DNA of 64,000 nucleotides from Celeribacter neptunius (lineage in GTDB: Bacteria > Pseudomonadota > Alphaproteobacteria > Rhodobacterales > Rhodobacteraceae): positions 186,001-250,000 of the forward strand of contig NZ_FORH01000006.1 of the NCBI RefSeq assembly GCF_900113955.1, given 5' to 3'. Positions 17,281 through 25,458 of the stretch are shown one piece after another (within the stretch, counting starts at the first letter, position 1; every line of letters starts with the position of its first letter). The position numbers were made by a program, and so were the translations under genes. The notes beneath the pieces are model-generated. The model was not told where the DNA came from. It saw only the letters and a program-made list of their open reading frames with translations, and searched no databases.

Positions 17281-17625
17281 TCACCCTTTCACCCGTTTGG
17301 CATAGGCCGCCGTATTCATGTCGCGCACATCGACCGAGAGGCTGCCGACCGTCGGCAGCACCCCGTCCATCGCATGTAGCACGATATCGGAGAGTCGCGC
17401 CTTTGTCTCGTCATCGCGACCTTCGAGGAGATAGAGCGTTGCATGGGCGAATGTGGCGGGCTCTGTGCCGATCTTGAAATAGGGCTGCGGACGGGCACGG
17501 ATTTTCAATGCTGGCGCGTTGATCTCGACGTCGAGAATGAGCGCCTCGAAGACATCGTTGCAGAGCCGGGACATATCGTGGCTCCGCTCGAGACCTTCGG
17601 AAAAATCGATGACAACATGAGGCAT
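17281..17625 (-). CDS. 5-carboxymethyl-2-hydroxymuconate isomerase-like tautomerase
   Basis: A 114-residue member of the CHMI branch of the tautomerase superfamily. The mature protein would begin with the catalytic Pro (MPHVVIDFS), and the C-terminal VDVRDMNTAAYAKR is typical. CHMI works in homoprotocatechuate degradation, yet no other hpc/hpa gene is nearby, so the true substrate may differ. It starts two bases after the N-formylglutamate amidohydrolase stop. Confidence 0.85.
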   Translation of the reverse strand: MPHVVIDFSEGLERSHDMSRLCNDVFEALILDVEINAPALKIRARPQPYFKIGTEPATFAHATLYLLEGRDDETKARLSDIVLHAMDGVLPTVGSLSVDVRDMNTAAYAKRVKG

Positions 17626-17627
17626 GA

Positions 17628-18398
17628 TCAGAGTCCTGTTTCTGTAAGCGTATCTTTGAGAATGGGGGCCAGAAGCGCGGCCCAGCGGGCCTGATCCTCG
17701 GGCGTTTCAATGAGATCGGAGCGCAGCTCGATCAGCAGGTTCAGCCGCCCGTGATGCAGCGCATGGCGGTCGATCGCGTCGCCGGGCAGATGGCCGTCGT
17801 AAGGTTCGTTGTCACCGATCACCAGACGTTCGCCAAGGCGCTCGGCCTCCGCCCCGAGCGTCTCCGAGCTTTCCAGCGCTTTGATGAATGGCGTGGTGAA
17901 CCGTTTGTCATAGGCCGAGAGAATACCGATCTGCCAGGGCCGGCGGGGACGTCCCTTGAGCTGCGGCGTGAAACTGTGGATGGCGCAGATGATCCCCTGT
18001 TCACGTCGGGCGCAAAGGTCCTCATAGGCGTCATGGTAGGGGCGGTGAAACAGCTCGAGACGCCGCTCCACCTCGGCCTCATCAGCAAGGCGGTTGGCCG
18101 GAATGATCGTGCCATCATAGAGTTTCATCACCAGTGTCGGGTCATCTTCGCCACGGTTCGGGTCGATCACCAGACGCGAGAAGTCGGTGTGGATCATTGG
18201 GCTGTCGAGCGCTTCGGCGAGATGGCGGCTCACCCCGAGCGCGCCGATGTCATAGGCGATGTGACGCGCCATATCGGCCTCCGAAATGCCCAGCATTTCG
18301 CCGATCTCGGGCGGGACCCGATTGGTCGCGTGATCACATGTGATCAGCCAGCGCCCGGGGCGTGTGTCACCTTCGATCTGAAATGGGGGGATGTTCAT
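17628..18398 (-). CDS. N-formylglutamate amidohydrolase family protein
   Basis: A 256-residue zinc-dependent hydrolase of the N-formylglutamate amidohydrolase family. CDHATNRVP, FSRLVIDPNR and the AIHSFTP histidine carry the metal-site residues. The best-known members hydrolyse N-formyl-L-glutamate at the end of histidine degradation, but no hut genes are present, so the substrate is open. MNIPPFQIEG is used as start with AAGGTGA upstream; another ATG eight codons earlier (MTGQGDAK) is possible. It is first in a five-gene minus operon and divergent from pyk. Confidence 0.87.
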   Translation of the reverse strand: MNIPPFQIEGDTRPGRWLITCDHATNRVPPEIGEMLGISEADMARHIAYDIGALGVSRHLAEALDSPMIHTDFSRLVIDPNRGEDDPTLVMKLYDGTIIPANRLADEAEVERRLELFHRPYHDAYEDLCARREQGIICAIHSFTPQLKGRPRRPWQIGILSAYDKRFTTPFIKALESSETLGAEAERLGERLVIGDNEPYDGHLPGDAIDRHALHHGRLNLLIELRSDLIETPEDQARWAALLAPILKDTLTETGL

Positions 18399-18456
18399 TT
18401 TTGCGTCACCTTGGCCTGTCATGCCCGGAATACGCGGTTTCAGGACAAAGGGCCAG

Positions 18457-18485
18457 TTGCGACAGGCGTGAGATTGCGCCATAGA
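18457..18485 (+). promoter_or_regulatory. Candidate pyk promoter
   Basis: TTGCGA (18457-18462) and CATAGA (18480-18485) are separated by 17 bases and lie 50 bp before the pyk start. This is a plausible sigma-70-type promoter. Confidence 0.45.
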
Positions 18486-18534
18486 GGGGGTGGCCCACCG
18501 CGAATGATAACCGACCGAAAGGAAGTAAGGCTGT

Positions 18535-19983
18535 ATGAGACGCCTTCGCAACGTGAAGATCGTGGCCACTCTGGGCCCGGCATCCAATGATTATGACACC
18601 ATCCGCGCGCTCGTCGAAGCCGGCGCCGATGTGTTCCGCCTGAACATGAGCCACGGCGATCACGAGGAAATCCGTGCCCGCCATGCGATCATCCGCAAAA
18701 TCGAGACCGACCTCGGCCGTCCGATCGCCATTCTCGCCGACCTGCAGGGGCCGAAGCTCCGTGTCGGGACCTTTGCCTCCGGCGCCCATGATCTCGAAGA
18801 GGGCGACAAGTTCCGTCTCGATCTCGATGAGGCCCCGGGCGATGGCAATCGCGTGCAACTGCCGCATCCGGAGATCTTCGCCGCCCTCAAACCGGGCGCC
18901 AACCTGCTGGTCAATGACGGCAAGATCCGGCTTCAGGTCGAGGAATGCGGTCCGGATTTCGCCGATTGCGTCGTCATCGTCGGCGGGACCATCTCGAACC
19001 GCAAGGGCGTGAACGTCCCAGATGTGGTGCTGCCGCTCGATGCGCTGTCGCCGAAGGACCTGCGCGATCTCGAATTCACCTGTGAGCTCGGCGTCGACTG
19101 GCTCGCCCTGTCTTTCGTGCAGCGTCCCGAGGACGTACTCAAGGCGAAAGACCTGGCCAAGGGTCGTGCCTCTGTGCTGGCCAAGATCGAGAAACCCTCC
19201 GCCGTCGAGGCCTTCGATGAGATCCTCAAGGTCTCCGATGGCATCATGGTCGCCCGTGGCGATCTCGGTGTCGAACTGCCGGTTCAGGCCGTGCCGCCGA
19301 TCCAGAAACGCCTTACCCGCAAATGCCGGAGTGCGGCAAAACCGGTGATCGTGGCGACCCAGATGCTCGAATCGATGATCGAGAGCCCGATGCCGACCCG
19401 TGCCGAGGTCTCCGATGTTGCCACCGCCATCTATGAGGGCGCCGATGCGATCATGCTCTCGGCCGAATCCGCCGCCGGCAATTACCCGATCGAAGCCGTA
19501 ACCACGATGAACAACGTCGCGGTCGAGGTCGAAAGCGACACGGTGTATCGCGATGTGCTCGATGCTTCGCGCGCCGGGATTTCCAAGCAGACCACCGCCG
19601 ATGCCATCGTCTCGGCGGCGCGCGAGATCGCCGAAACCACCGACGTGAAAGCCGTCGTCTGTTATTCCGAAAGCGGCACCACCGCGGCGCTCACCGCCCG
19701 CGAACGCCCGCATGTGCCGATCATCGCCATGACCTCGCGCCGAAACACTGCGCGCAAGCTCTGTCTCTACTGGGGCATGCATTGTGTGATGACCGGCGAG
19801 GTCGAGCGCTTCAAGATGGCCGTGGTCAATGCCGCCCGCGCGGCGCGAACTTCGGGCTTTGCCACCGAGGCCGACAAGATCGTCGTCATCGCCGGCATTC
19901 CGTTCAATCAGCCGGGCTCGACCAACATCCTGCGGGTCGCGCCTTGTGAGGAACGCTTGATTTTCAACACCGATCCCGAATAA
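18535..19983 (+). CDS. pyk: Pyruvate kinase
   Basis: Converts phosphoenolpyruvate and ADP to pyruvate and ATP in lower glycolysis. At 482 residues it has the normal bacterial length. Motifs seen are RNVKIVATLGPAS, FRLNMSHG, ILADLQGPKLR, AKIEKPSAVEAFDEIL and IMVARGDLGVELP (Mg and PEP site), then VATQMLESMIESPMPTRAEVSDVA. A C-terminal allosteric domain begins near residue 350. AAGGAAG lies nine bases before the ATG. An antisense ORF of over 700 codons across this gene is a shadow. Confidence 0.97.
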   Translation: MRRLRNVKIVATLGPASNDYDTIRALVEAGADVFRLNMSHGDHEEIRARHAIIRKIETDLGRPIAILADLQGPKLRVGTFASGAHDLEEGDKFRLDLDEAPGDGNRVQLPHPEIFAALKPGANLLVNDGKIRLQVEECGPDFADCVVIVGGTISNRKGVNVPDVVLPLDALSPKDLRDLEFTCELGVDWLALSFVQRPEDVLKAKDLAKGRASVLAKIEKPSAVEAFDEILKVSDGIMVARGDLGVELPVQAVPPIQKRLTRKCRSAAKPVIVATQMLESMIESPMPTRAEVSDVATAIYEGADAIMLSAESAAGNYPIEAVTTMNNVAVEVESDTVYRDVLDASRAGISKQTTADAIVSAAREIAETTDVKAVVCYSESGTTAALTARERPHVPIIAMTSRRNTARKLCLYWGMHCVMTGEVERFKMAVVNAARAARTSGFATEADKIVVIAGIPFNQPGSTNILRVAPCEERLIFNTDPE

Positions 19984-20022
19984 TGGCCTGATCGAATTCA
20001 GGTTTTTGCCGGGAGCGGTGGT

Positions 20023-20259
20023 ATGGAGACCGATCTCTTTCTGGTTCTGGGAATGGCGATCCTCTGCCTCGCCGTTCCCGCATTTCTCAGCGCCTATTCC
20101 GATGCGCGCCGCCCGACCGCAGGCCTGATCATGCTGGCGCTGGGCGCCGGTGCGGTGATCTATGCGGTGGTGGCGCATCCCGGGGGGTACAGCCTTCAGG
20201 ACCTGCCCGAGGTGATTTTCCGGGTGCTGGCCCATTATTTCCGGCATCTGTCGCAATAG
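20023..20259 (+). CDS. Small conserved-looking membrane protein
   Basis: A 78-residue protein with two hydrophobic segments (FLVLGMAILCLAVPAFLSAY and GLIMLALGAGAVIYAVVA) and a short amphipathic tail (DLPEVIFRVLAHYFRHLSQ). No family is recognised. It starts 39 bp after pyk and ends 120 bp before rpmI. Composition and codon use match the neighbours, so it is probably real. Confidence 0.7.
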   Translation: METDLFLVLGMAILCLAVPAFLSAYSDARRPTAGLIMLALGAGAVIYAVVAHPGGYSLQDLPEVIFRVLAHYFRHLSQ

Positions 20260-20273
20260 GGCGCAGTTCACAC

Positions 20274-20302
20274 TTGCCAAAAGACGGATTGGGCTGTAGA
20301 TG
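20274..20302 (+). promoter_or_regulatory. Candidate promoter of rpmI-rplT
   Basis: TTGCCA (20274-20279), 17-base spacer, TAGATG (20297-20302), 78 bp before rpmI. The leader between promoter and gene is long enough for L20-type autogenous control, but no defined structure can be assigned by eye. Confidence 0.45.
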
Positions 20303-20379
20303 CACGCCCTCATGGTGCGCGTCCGGCGATATGGCATGCCGAGTCGCGCGAAGAACCATCGAAACCAAAGGAGATGGAA

Positions 20380-20580
20380 ATGCCTAAGATGAAGACGAAG
20401 TCGAGCGCCAAGAAGCGCTTCAAAATGACCGCCTCCGGCAAGGTCAAGGCTGCGCAGGCCGGCAAACGCCACGGCATGATCAAGCGCACCACCAAGTTTA
20501 TCCGTGACGCACGTGGCACGACCACGCTCTCCGCACCCGATGCGAAGATCGTGAAGTCCTACATGCCCTACGACCGCTAA
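20380..20580 (+). CDS. rpmI: 50S ribosomal protein L35
   Basis: A 66-residue basic ribosomal protein starting [15 protein letters not shown], with the conserved [14 protein letters not shown] and KRTTKF segments. AAAGGAG sits nine bases upstream; an ATG two codons earlier overlaps that site. It is followed after 14 bp by rplT. infC is not next to it. Confidence 0.97.
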   Translation: MPKMKTKSSAKKRFKMTASGKVKAAQAGKRHGMIKRTTKFIRDARGTTTLSAPDAKIVKSYMPYDR

Positions 20581-20594
20581 GAGGAGAGACACAC

Positions 20595-20957
20595 ATGTCC
20601 CGCACCAAAGGTGGTACCGTTACCCACGCCCGTCACAAGAAAGTCCTGAAGGCCGCCAAAGGTTACTATGGCGCCCGTTCCCGGAACTTCCGCACCGCGA
20701 CCCAGGCCGTCGACAAGGCGAACCAGTACGCGACCCGCGACCGTAAGGCCCGCAAGCGCAACTTCCGCGCCCTGTGGATCCAGCGTATCAACGCCGCTGT
20801 GCGTTCGCATGACGAAGCGCTGACATACTCCAAATTCATCAACGGCCTGTCGCTGGCTGGCATCGAAGTGGACCGCAAGGTTCTCGCCGATCTCGCCATC
20901 CACGAGCCGGATGCGTTTGGTGCCATCGTCGATAAGGCGAAGGCCGCGCTCGCGTAA
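20595..20957 (+). CDS. rplT: 50S ribosomal protein L20
   Basis: A 120-residue protein starting [31 protein letters not shown] (read in part), the long basic N-terminal tail of L20. The globular part has [21 protein letters not shown], which binds 23S rRNA in assembly. AGAGGAGAG lies just upstream. It is cotranscribed with rpmI and ends before a strong terminator. Confidence 0.97.
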   Translation: MSRTKGGTVTHARHKKVLKAAKGYYGARSRNFRTATQAVDKANQYATRDRKARKRNFRALWIQRINAAVRSHDEALTYSKFINGLSLAGIEVDRKVLADLAIHEPDAFGAIVDKAKAALA

Positions 20958-20991
20958 GCTCTCTACTCTCTCCTAGAGAACGAACATTTTT

Positions 20992-21035
20992 GAAGCCGCG
21001 GACCTCATGGGGTCTCGCGGCTTCTTGTCTTTTGG
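20992..21035 (+). terminator. Terminator of rpmI-rplT
   Basis: GAAGCCGCG (20992-21000) pairs with CGCGGCTTC (21016-21024), and GACC/GGTC extends the stem inside. TTGTCTTTTG follows. The same T-rich stretch could double as the -35 of a pheS promoter (TTGTCT at 21025, TATCGA at 21047, 16-base spacer). Confidence 0.8.
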
Positions 21036-21082
21036 GTCTCTCGTGGTATCGAGGCGGGGACCAATGAATACGAGGGGTTCAG

Positions 21083-22153
21083 ATGGACGATCTGAAGAAC
21101 AAATACCTCACCGCCATTCTCGCGGCGGGAGACGAAGCGACGCTCGAGGACATCCGTCTTCAGGCCGTCGGCAAAAAAGGCGAAGTGGCGCTCAAGATGC
21201 GCGAGCTGGGCAAGATGAGCCCGGAAGAGCGTCAGGTCATGGGGCCGAAGCTCAATGCTTTGAAAGACGAGATCAACTCCGCGCTGGCCGCCAAGAAACT
21301 CGCGCTGGAAGACGCCGCTTTGGATGCCCGTCTGGCCGAGGAATGGCTCGATGTCTCGCTGCCCGCCCGCCAGCGCCCGCAAGGGACCATTCACCCGATC
21401 TCGCGCGTCTCCGAGGAGATCTACGCGATCTTCGCCGATCTCGGATTTGCCGTCGCCGAAGGGCCGCAGATCGAGGATGACTGGCACAATTTCGACGCGC
21501 TGAATATTGCGCCAAACCACCCGGCCCGTCAGGAGCATGACACCTTCTACATGCACCGCGCCGAGGGCGACAATCGCCCACCGCATGTCCTTCGGACCCA
21601 CACCTCGCCGGTGCAGATCCGCTCCATGATCGATCAGGGCGCGCCGATCCGCATCATCGCGCCGGGCCGTGTCTATCGCTCCGACTACGACCAGACCCAC
21701 ACGCCGATGTTCCACCAGGTCGAAGGCATGGCCATCGACAAGGACATCTCCATGGCGAACCTGAAATGGGTGCTCGAAGAGTTCTACACCGCGTTTTTCG
21801 GCACCAAGGTCAAAACCCGTTTCCGCGCCTCGCATTTCCCCTTCACGGAACCCTCCGCCGAGGTGGATGTGCAGTGCAAATGGGAAAACGGCACCGTGAC
21901 CGTGGGCGAGGGCGACGACTGGCTCGAAGTCCTCGGCTCCGGCATGATGCACCCCAAAGTCCTGACCGCCGGTGGCATCGACCCGAAAGAGTGGCAAGGC
22001 TTTGCCTTTGGCATGGGGATCGACCGTCTGGCAATGCTGAAATACGGCATCCCGGATCTCCGCGCGTTCTTTGACTCTGACCTGCGCTGGCTGCGGCACT
22101 ATGGGTTTAGTGCGCTGGGTACGCCGACGCTTGCAGGTGGTATTCACGGGTAA
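21083..22153 (+). CDS. pheS: Phenylalanine--tRNA ligase alpha subunit
   Basis: Catalytic alpha subunit of the class II PheRS tetramer, 356 residues. The N-terminal coiled-coil arm spans about residues 1-85. The class II core then shows motif 1 ([22 protein letters not shown] region), motif 2 ([17 protein letters not shown]) and motif 3 ([14 protein letters not shown]), with [10 protein letters not shown] and [19 protein letters not shown] between. The beta subunit gene follows after 127 bp that contain nested inverted repeats. Confidence 0.97.
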   Translation: MDDLKNKYLTAILAAGDEATLEDIRLQAVGKKGEVALKMRELGKMSPEERQVMGPKLNALKDEINSALAAKKLALEDAALDARLAEEWLDVSLPARQRPQGTIHPISRVSEEIYAIFADLGFAVAEGPQIEDDWHNFDALNIAPNHPARQEHDTFYMHRAEGDNRPPHVLRTHTSPVQIRSMIDQGAPIRIIAPGRVYRSDYDQTHTPMFHQVEGMAIDKDISMANLKWVLEEFYTAFFGTKVKTRFRASHFPFTEPSAEVDVQCKWENGTVTVGEGDDWLEVLGSGMMHPKVLTAGGIDPKEWQGFAFGMGIDRLAMLKYGIPDLRAFFDSDLRWLRHYGFSALGTPTLAGGIHG

Positions 22154-22157
22154 ATTT

Positions 22158-22237
22158 CGCGGGGTGCCAGCCCCGCGTCGCGCCCGACCCGCCTCATGGG
22201 CGGGCGCGAGACGCCCACCCCGGGCCGGGCGCGACGC
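22158..22237. repeat. Nested GC-rich inverted repeats between pheS and pheT
   Basis: CGCGGGG/CCCCGCG (22158-22164 with 22071-type loop partner at 22171-22177) forms one hairpin. TCGCGCCCG (22178-22186) pairs with CGGGCGCGA (22201-22209). The same left arm, as GCGTCGCGCCCG (22175-22186), is also perfectly complementary to CGGGCGCGACGC (22226-22237). The arms compete, so two alternative folds are possible inside the pheS-pheT transcript. There is no T-run, so it does not look like a plain terminator. Confidence 0.6.
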
Positions 22238-22280
22238 TCGTCTCTGAACAGAATTCTTTCTCCCATAAGGAGACCCGAAC

Positions 22281-24674
22281 ATGAAATTCACACTCTCCTG
22301 GCTCAAAGAGCATCTGGAAACCGAGGCCTCCCTCGATGACATCCTTTACGCGCTGACCGATCTCGGGCTTGAGGTCGAAGGCGTCGAGAACCCGCGCGAC
22401 AAGCTTAAGGGCTTTAAACTCGTGAAGGTCAAAGAGGCCGAGAAACACCCCGACGCCGACAAGCTGCGGGTTTGTCAGGTCGAGACGGACGAGGGCATGA
22501 CCCAGATCGTCTGTGGCGCGCCCAATGCCCGGGCTGGGATCACCGCCGTCTTGGCGAAACCCGGCATGTATATCCCCGGCCTCGACATCACCATTTCCGT
22601 CGGCAAGATCCGCGGCGTCGAAAGCCATGGCATGATGGCCTCCGAGCGTGAGCTGGAGCTCTCCGACGAGCACAACGGCATTATCGAGCTGGAAGATGGC
22701 GAGATCGGCATGGAATTTGCCGACTGGCTGGCGAAGCATGATCCAAGCAAGGTTGACCCCACGATCGAGATCGCCATCACGCCCAATCGCCCCGACGCGT
22801 TGGGTGTCCACGGCATCGCCCGCGATCTTGCGGCGCGCGGTCTGGGAACGCTCAAGCCGCTGAAAGCGTCGACGGTCGAGGGCAAATTCCCGAACCCGAT
22901 TTCGGTGGAAATTACCGAGGCCGCGAAAGACGGTTGCCACGTCTTTGCCGGGCGTCTGATCAAAGGCGTGAAAAACGGTCCTTCGCCGAAATGGCTGCAG
23001 GATCGGCTGACCGCCATCGGTCTGCGGCCGATCTCGGCTTTGGTCGATGTCACCAACTTCTTCACCTATGACCGCAACCGCCCGCTGCACGTCTTTGACG
23101 CCGCGACGGTGAAAGACGGTCTGGTGATCGATCGCGCCAAGGGCGGCGAAGAGCTGCTGGCCTTGGATGAAAAGACCTACACCATGCCCGAAGGCGCCAT
23201 GGTGATCTATTCCGCCGGCAAGGTCGAAAGTATCGGTGGCATCATGGGCGGCGAGGAAACCGGCTGTACCGACGAGACCGTCGATGTCTTTGTCGAGGCC
23301 GCCGTCTGGAACGTCCTGGATATCGCCAAGGGCGGGCGCGCGCTGAAGGTCAATTCCGACGCGCGGTATCGCAACGAACGCGGCATTGATCCGGCCTATA
23401 ACCTGCAGGCGGTGGACGATGCGACCGCGATGATCCTTGAGCTTTGCGGCGGTGAGGCCTCCGAGGTGGTCGTCGCGGGCGAAGTGCCGGATGTGTCGCG
23501 CAGCTATCATCTCGACACCGACCGGGTGCAGAGCCTCGTCGGCATGGACATTCCGGCAGAGCGTCAGGTGGCCATTCTCGAAAGTCTTGGCTTCGAGATG
23601 GATGGCGACATGGCGAAAGTGCCCTCCTGGCGTCCGGACGTGTTGGGCGAGGCGGATTTGGTCGAAGAGGTCGCCCGTGTCGAAAGCCTGACCCATCTGG
23701 AACCGAAACCGATGACCCGCCCCTCGGGGGTCGCGAAACAGATCCTCACCCCGATGCAGGTGCGCGAAAGCGCCGCCCGCCATCAGGCCGCGGGGCTTGG
23801 CTACAATGAATGCGTGACCTACAGCTTCATCGATCAGGCCTCCGCCGCGCTGTTCGGCGGTGGCGCGGATGCAACGCGTCTCGAAAACCCGATCTCTTCC
23901 GAGATGAGCCATATGCGTCCGGATCTCCTGCCCGGTCTTCTGGCCGCCGCGACCCGCAATCAGGCGCGGGGCTTTGCCGATCTCAACCTGTTCGAATGCG
24001 GTCCCGCCTTCCATGGCGGGGAGCCGGGCGAACAGCGCGCGCAATTGTCCGGCATTCGCGTCGGCGCGACGGGACCCAAGGACGTGCATGGCGAACGCCG
24101 TGTGGTCGATCTCTATGACGCCAAGGCCGATGCCGAGGCCGTGCTCGCCGCCATCGGTGCCCCGGCCAAGGCCCAGATCCTGCGCGAGTGTTCGCCCTGG
24201 TTCCACCCGGGCCGCTCCGGCAAGATCTGTCTCGGGCCGAAAAAGGTGCTCGCAGAATTTGGCGAGCTGCACCCGAAAGTGCTGAAAGAGATGGGTGTGA
24301 AAGGCACGGCGGTGGGCTTCACCGTCTATCTCGAAGAGGCGCCGATGCCGAAGGCCAAGAAAATCGCCCGTCAGGCGTTCTTCACCAACGATCTGCAAGC
24401 GGTCGAACGCGATTTCGCCTTTGTCGTCGATCAGAGCGTGAAAGCGCTCGATCTGGTCAATGCGGCGGGCGGCGCCGACAAGGCGCTGATCGAGGATGTG
24501 CGCATCTTCGACGAATTCGTCGGCGGCTCGCTCGGCGAGGACAAGAAATCGCTCGCCATCACCGTGCGCCTCCAGCCGACCGAAGGCACGTTGAAAGAGA
24601 AAGACATCGAAGAGCTGTCGCAAAAGATCATCGCCAAGGTGGAAAAAGCCACCGGAGGCACGCTGCGCGGCTGA
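22281..24674 (+). CDS. pheT: Phenylalanine--tRNA ligase beta subunit
   Basis: Beta subunit of PheRS, 797 residues. Domains in order: the N-terminal B1 region and tRNA-binding OB fold (about 40-150, HPDADKLRVCQV and GAPNARAG), the B3/B4 editing region (about 210-390, including HVFDAATVKDGLVI and IGGIMGGEETG), the B5 domain (about 400-480), a degenerate class II core (about 490-690), and the C-terminal FDX-ACB anticodon-binding domain (about 705-797, VERDFAFVVDQ). AAGGAGA lies before the ATG. It ends at a strong terminator. Confidence 0.97.
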   Translation: MKFTLSWLKEHLETEASLDDILYALTDLGLEVEGVENPRDKLKGFKLVKVKEAEKHPDADKLRVCQVETDEGMTQIVCGAPNARAGITAVLAKPGMYIPGLDITISVGKIRGVESHGMMASERELELSDEHNGIIELEDGEIGMEFADWLAKHDPSKVDPTIEIAITPNRPDALGVHGIARDLAARGLGTLKPLKASTVEGKFPNPISVEITEAAKDGCHVFAGRLIKGVKNGPSPKWLQDRLTAIGLRPISALVDVTNFFTYDRNRPLHVFDAATVKDGLVIDRAKGGEELLALDEKTYTMPEGAMVIYSAGKVESIGGIMGGEETGCTDETVDVFVEAAVWNVLDIAKGGRALKVNSDARYRNERGIDPAYNLQAVDDATAMILELCGGEASEVVVAGEVPDVSRSYHLDTDRVQSLVGMDIPAERQVAILESLGFEMDGDMAKVPSWRPDVLGEADLVEEVARVESLTHLEPKPMTRPSGVAKQILTPMQVRESAARHQAAGLGYNECVTYSFIDQASAALFGGGADATRLENPISSEMSHMRPDLLPGLLAAATRNQARGFADLNLFECGPAFHGGEPGEQRAQLSGIRVGATGPKDVHGERRVVDLYDAKADAEAVLAAIGAPAKAQILRECSPWFHPGRSGKICLGPKKVLAEFGELHPKVLKEMGVKGTAVGFTVYLEEAPMPKAKKIARQAFFTNDLQAVERDFAFVVDQSVKALDLVNAAGGADKALIEDVRIFDEFVGGSLGEDKKSLAITVRLQPTEGTLKEKDIEELSQKIIAKVEKATGGTLRG

Positions 24675-24700
24675 GGCGTGCGCGATCACAGGACCAAGGA

Positions 24701-24721
24701 GGGGGCTCAGGCCCCCTTTTT
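24701..24721 (+). terminator. Terminator of pheT
   Basis: Stem GGGGGC/GCCCCC with a short loop, followed directly by TTTTT. It lies 27 bp after the pheT stop and just before the ytoQ ribosome-binding site. Confidence 0.88.
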
Positions 24722-24739
24722 CATAGGGAAGGAGCAAAC

Positions 24740-25183
24740 ATGAAAGTCTATCTGTCCGGCGAGATTCACACTGATTGGCGCGATCAGATCATCGAAGGAG
24801 CCAAGGGGCTCAATGTCACGTTTTCCGCGCCTGTGACCGATCACGCAGCGTCCGACGATTGCGGTGTGGCGATCATGGGCGCCGAGGATCAGAAATTCTG
24901 GCATGACCACAAGGGCGCCAAGTTGAACGCCATCCGTACCCGCAATGCGATCGAGGCGGCGGATGTTGTCGTCGTGCGGTTTGGCGAGAAATACAAACAA
25001 TGGAACGCGGCCTTTGACGCGGGCTATGCTTCGGCGCTGGGCAAGGCGCTGATCGTCATGCACGGGGCCGAACATCAGCATGCGCTGAAAGAGGTCGATG
25101 CTGCCGCGCTGGCTGTGACCGAGACCCCGGAGCAGGTGGTGCAGATCCTCACCTATGTCTTGACCGGTACGCTGCCCGGGTAG
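24740..25183 (+). CDS. ytoQ: YtoQ family protein
   Basis: A 147-residue protein of the YtoQ family, related to nucleoside 2-deoxyribosyltransferase-like folds. It starts MKVYLSGEIHTDWRD and has the NAIRTRNAIEAADVVVVRFGEKYKQWNAAFDAGYA region (read in part), where this fold places its ligand pocket. Biochemical function is not established. GGAG lies six bases before the ATG. A long frame running in from inside pheT is not used. Confidence 0.85.
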   Translation: MKVYLSGEIHTDWRDQIIEGAKGLNVTFSAPVTDHAASDDCGVAIMGAEDQKFWHDHKGAKLNAIRTRNAIEAADVVVVRFGEKYKQWNAAFDAGYASALGKALIVMHGAEHQHALKEVDAAALAVTETPEQVVQILTYVLTGTLPG

Positions 25184-25205
25184 GTGTCCTCAGCCTTCAG
25201 CCATC

Positions 25206-25237
25206 ACCCTCACCACCGCATAGGCGATGGTGAGGGT
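25206..25237. terminator. Long hairpin between ytoQ and the truncated glycosyltransferase
   Basis: ACCCTCACCA (25206-25215) pairs with TGGTGAGGGT (25228-25237), and CGC/GCG continues inside after one mismatch. There is no strong T-run on either side, so it may act as a bidirectional 3' end stabiliser and not a classic terminator. Confidence 0.6.
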
Positions 25238-25296
25238 TTCACATCCTCGAAACGATAGGGCAGGGTGGCAATGGTCAAAGGCCCAAGCTCGGAAGC

Positions 25297-25455
25297 TTAC
25301 GGTGCGAGGACAAACATCTCAGCCTCATCGTATTCGAAAGCCCCCCCAAGCGCTGTCCGAAAAACGGTACGCAACGCAAAATAGGCGAAAACGGTGAAGA
25401 GAAAGATGTTGGCGTATCGCTGGTCTTTCGAGCTCTGCGTGTCCACGGTTTCCAT
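25297..25455 (-). pseudogene. Truncated second copy of the GT39-type glycosyltransferase (N-terminal remnant)
   Basis: A 52-codon frame starts ATG GAA ACC three bases after the stop of the full-length glycosyltransferase on the same strand. Its second half, AYFALRTVFRTALGGAFEYD and then EAEMF, aligns with the neighbour's AYFAGQVILRLLLGGALETD and EAEML, including the acidic DE pair at the catalytic loop. The frame then stops at TAA (25297-25299). No continuation of the roughly 440 missing residues is visible downstream in any frame I checked. I read it as the remnant of a tandem paralogue. It may still be translated as a short one-helix peptide. Confidence 0.65.
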
Positions 25456-25458
25456 CGT

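Noticed and set aside
18406-20592. 728-codon antisense frame across pyk and L35
   Set aside because: It covers two certain genes on the other strand and shows no recognisable motif.
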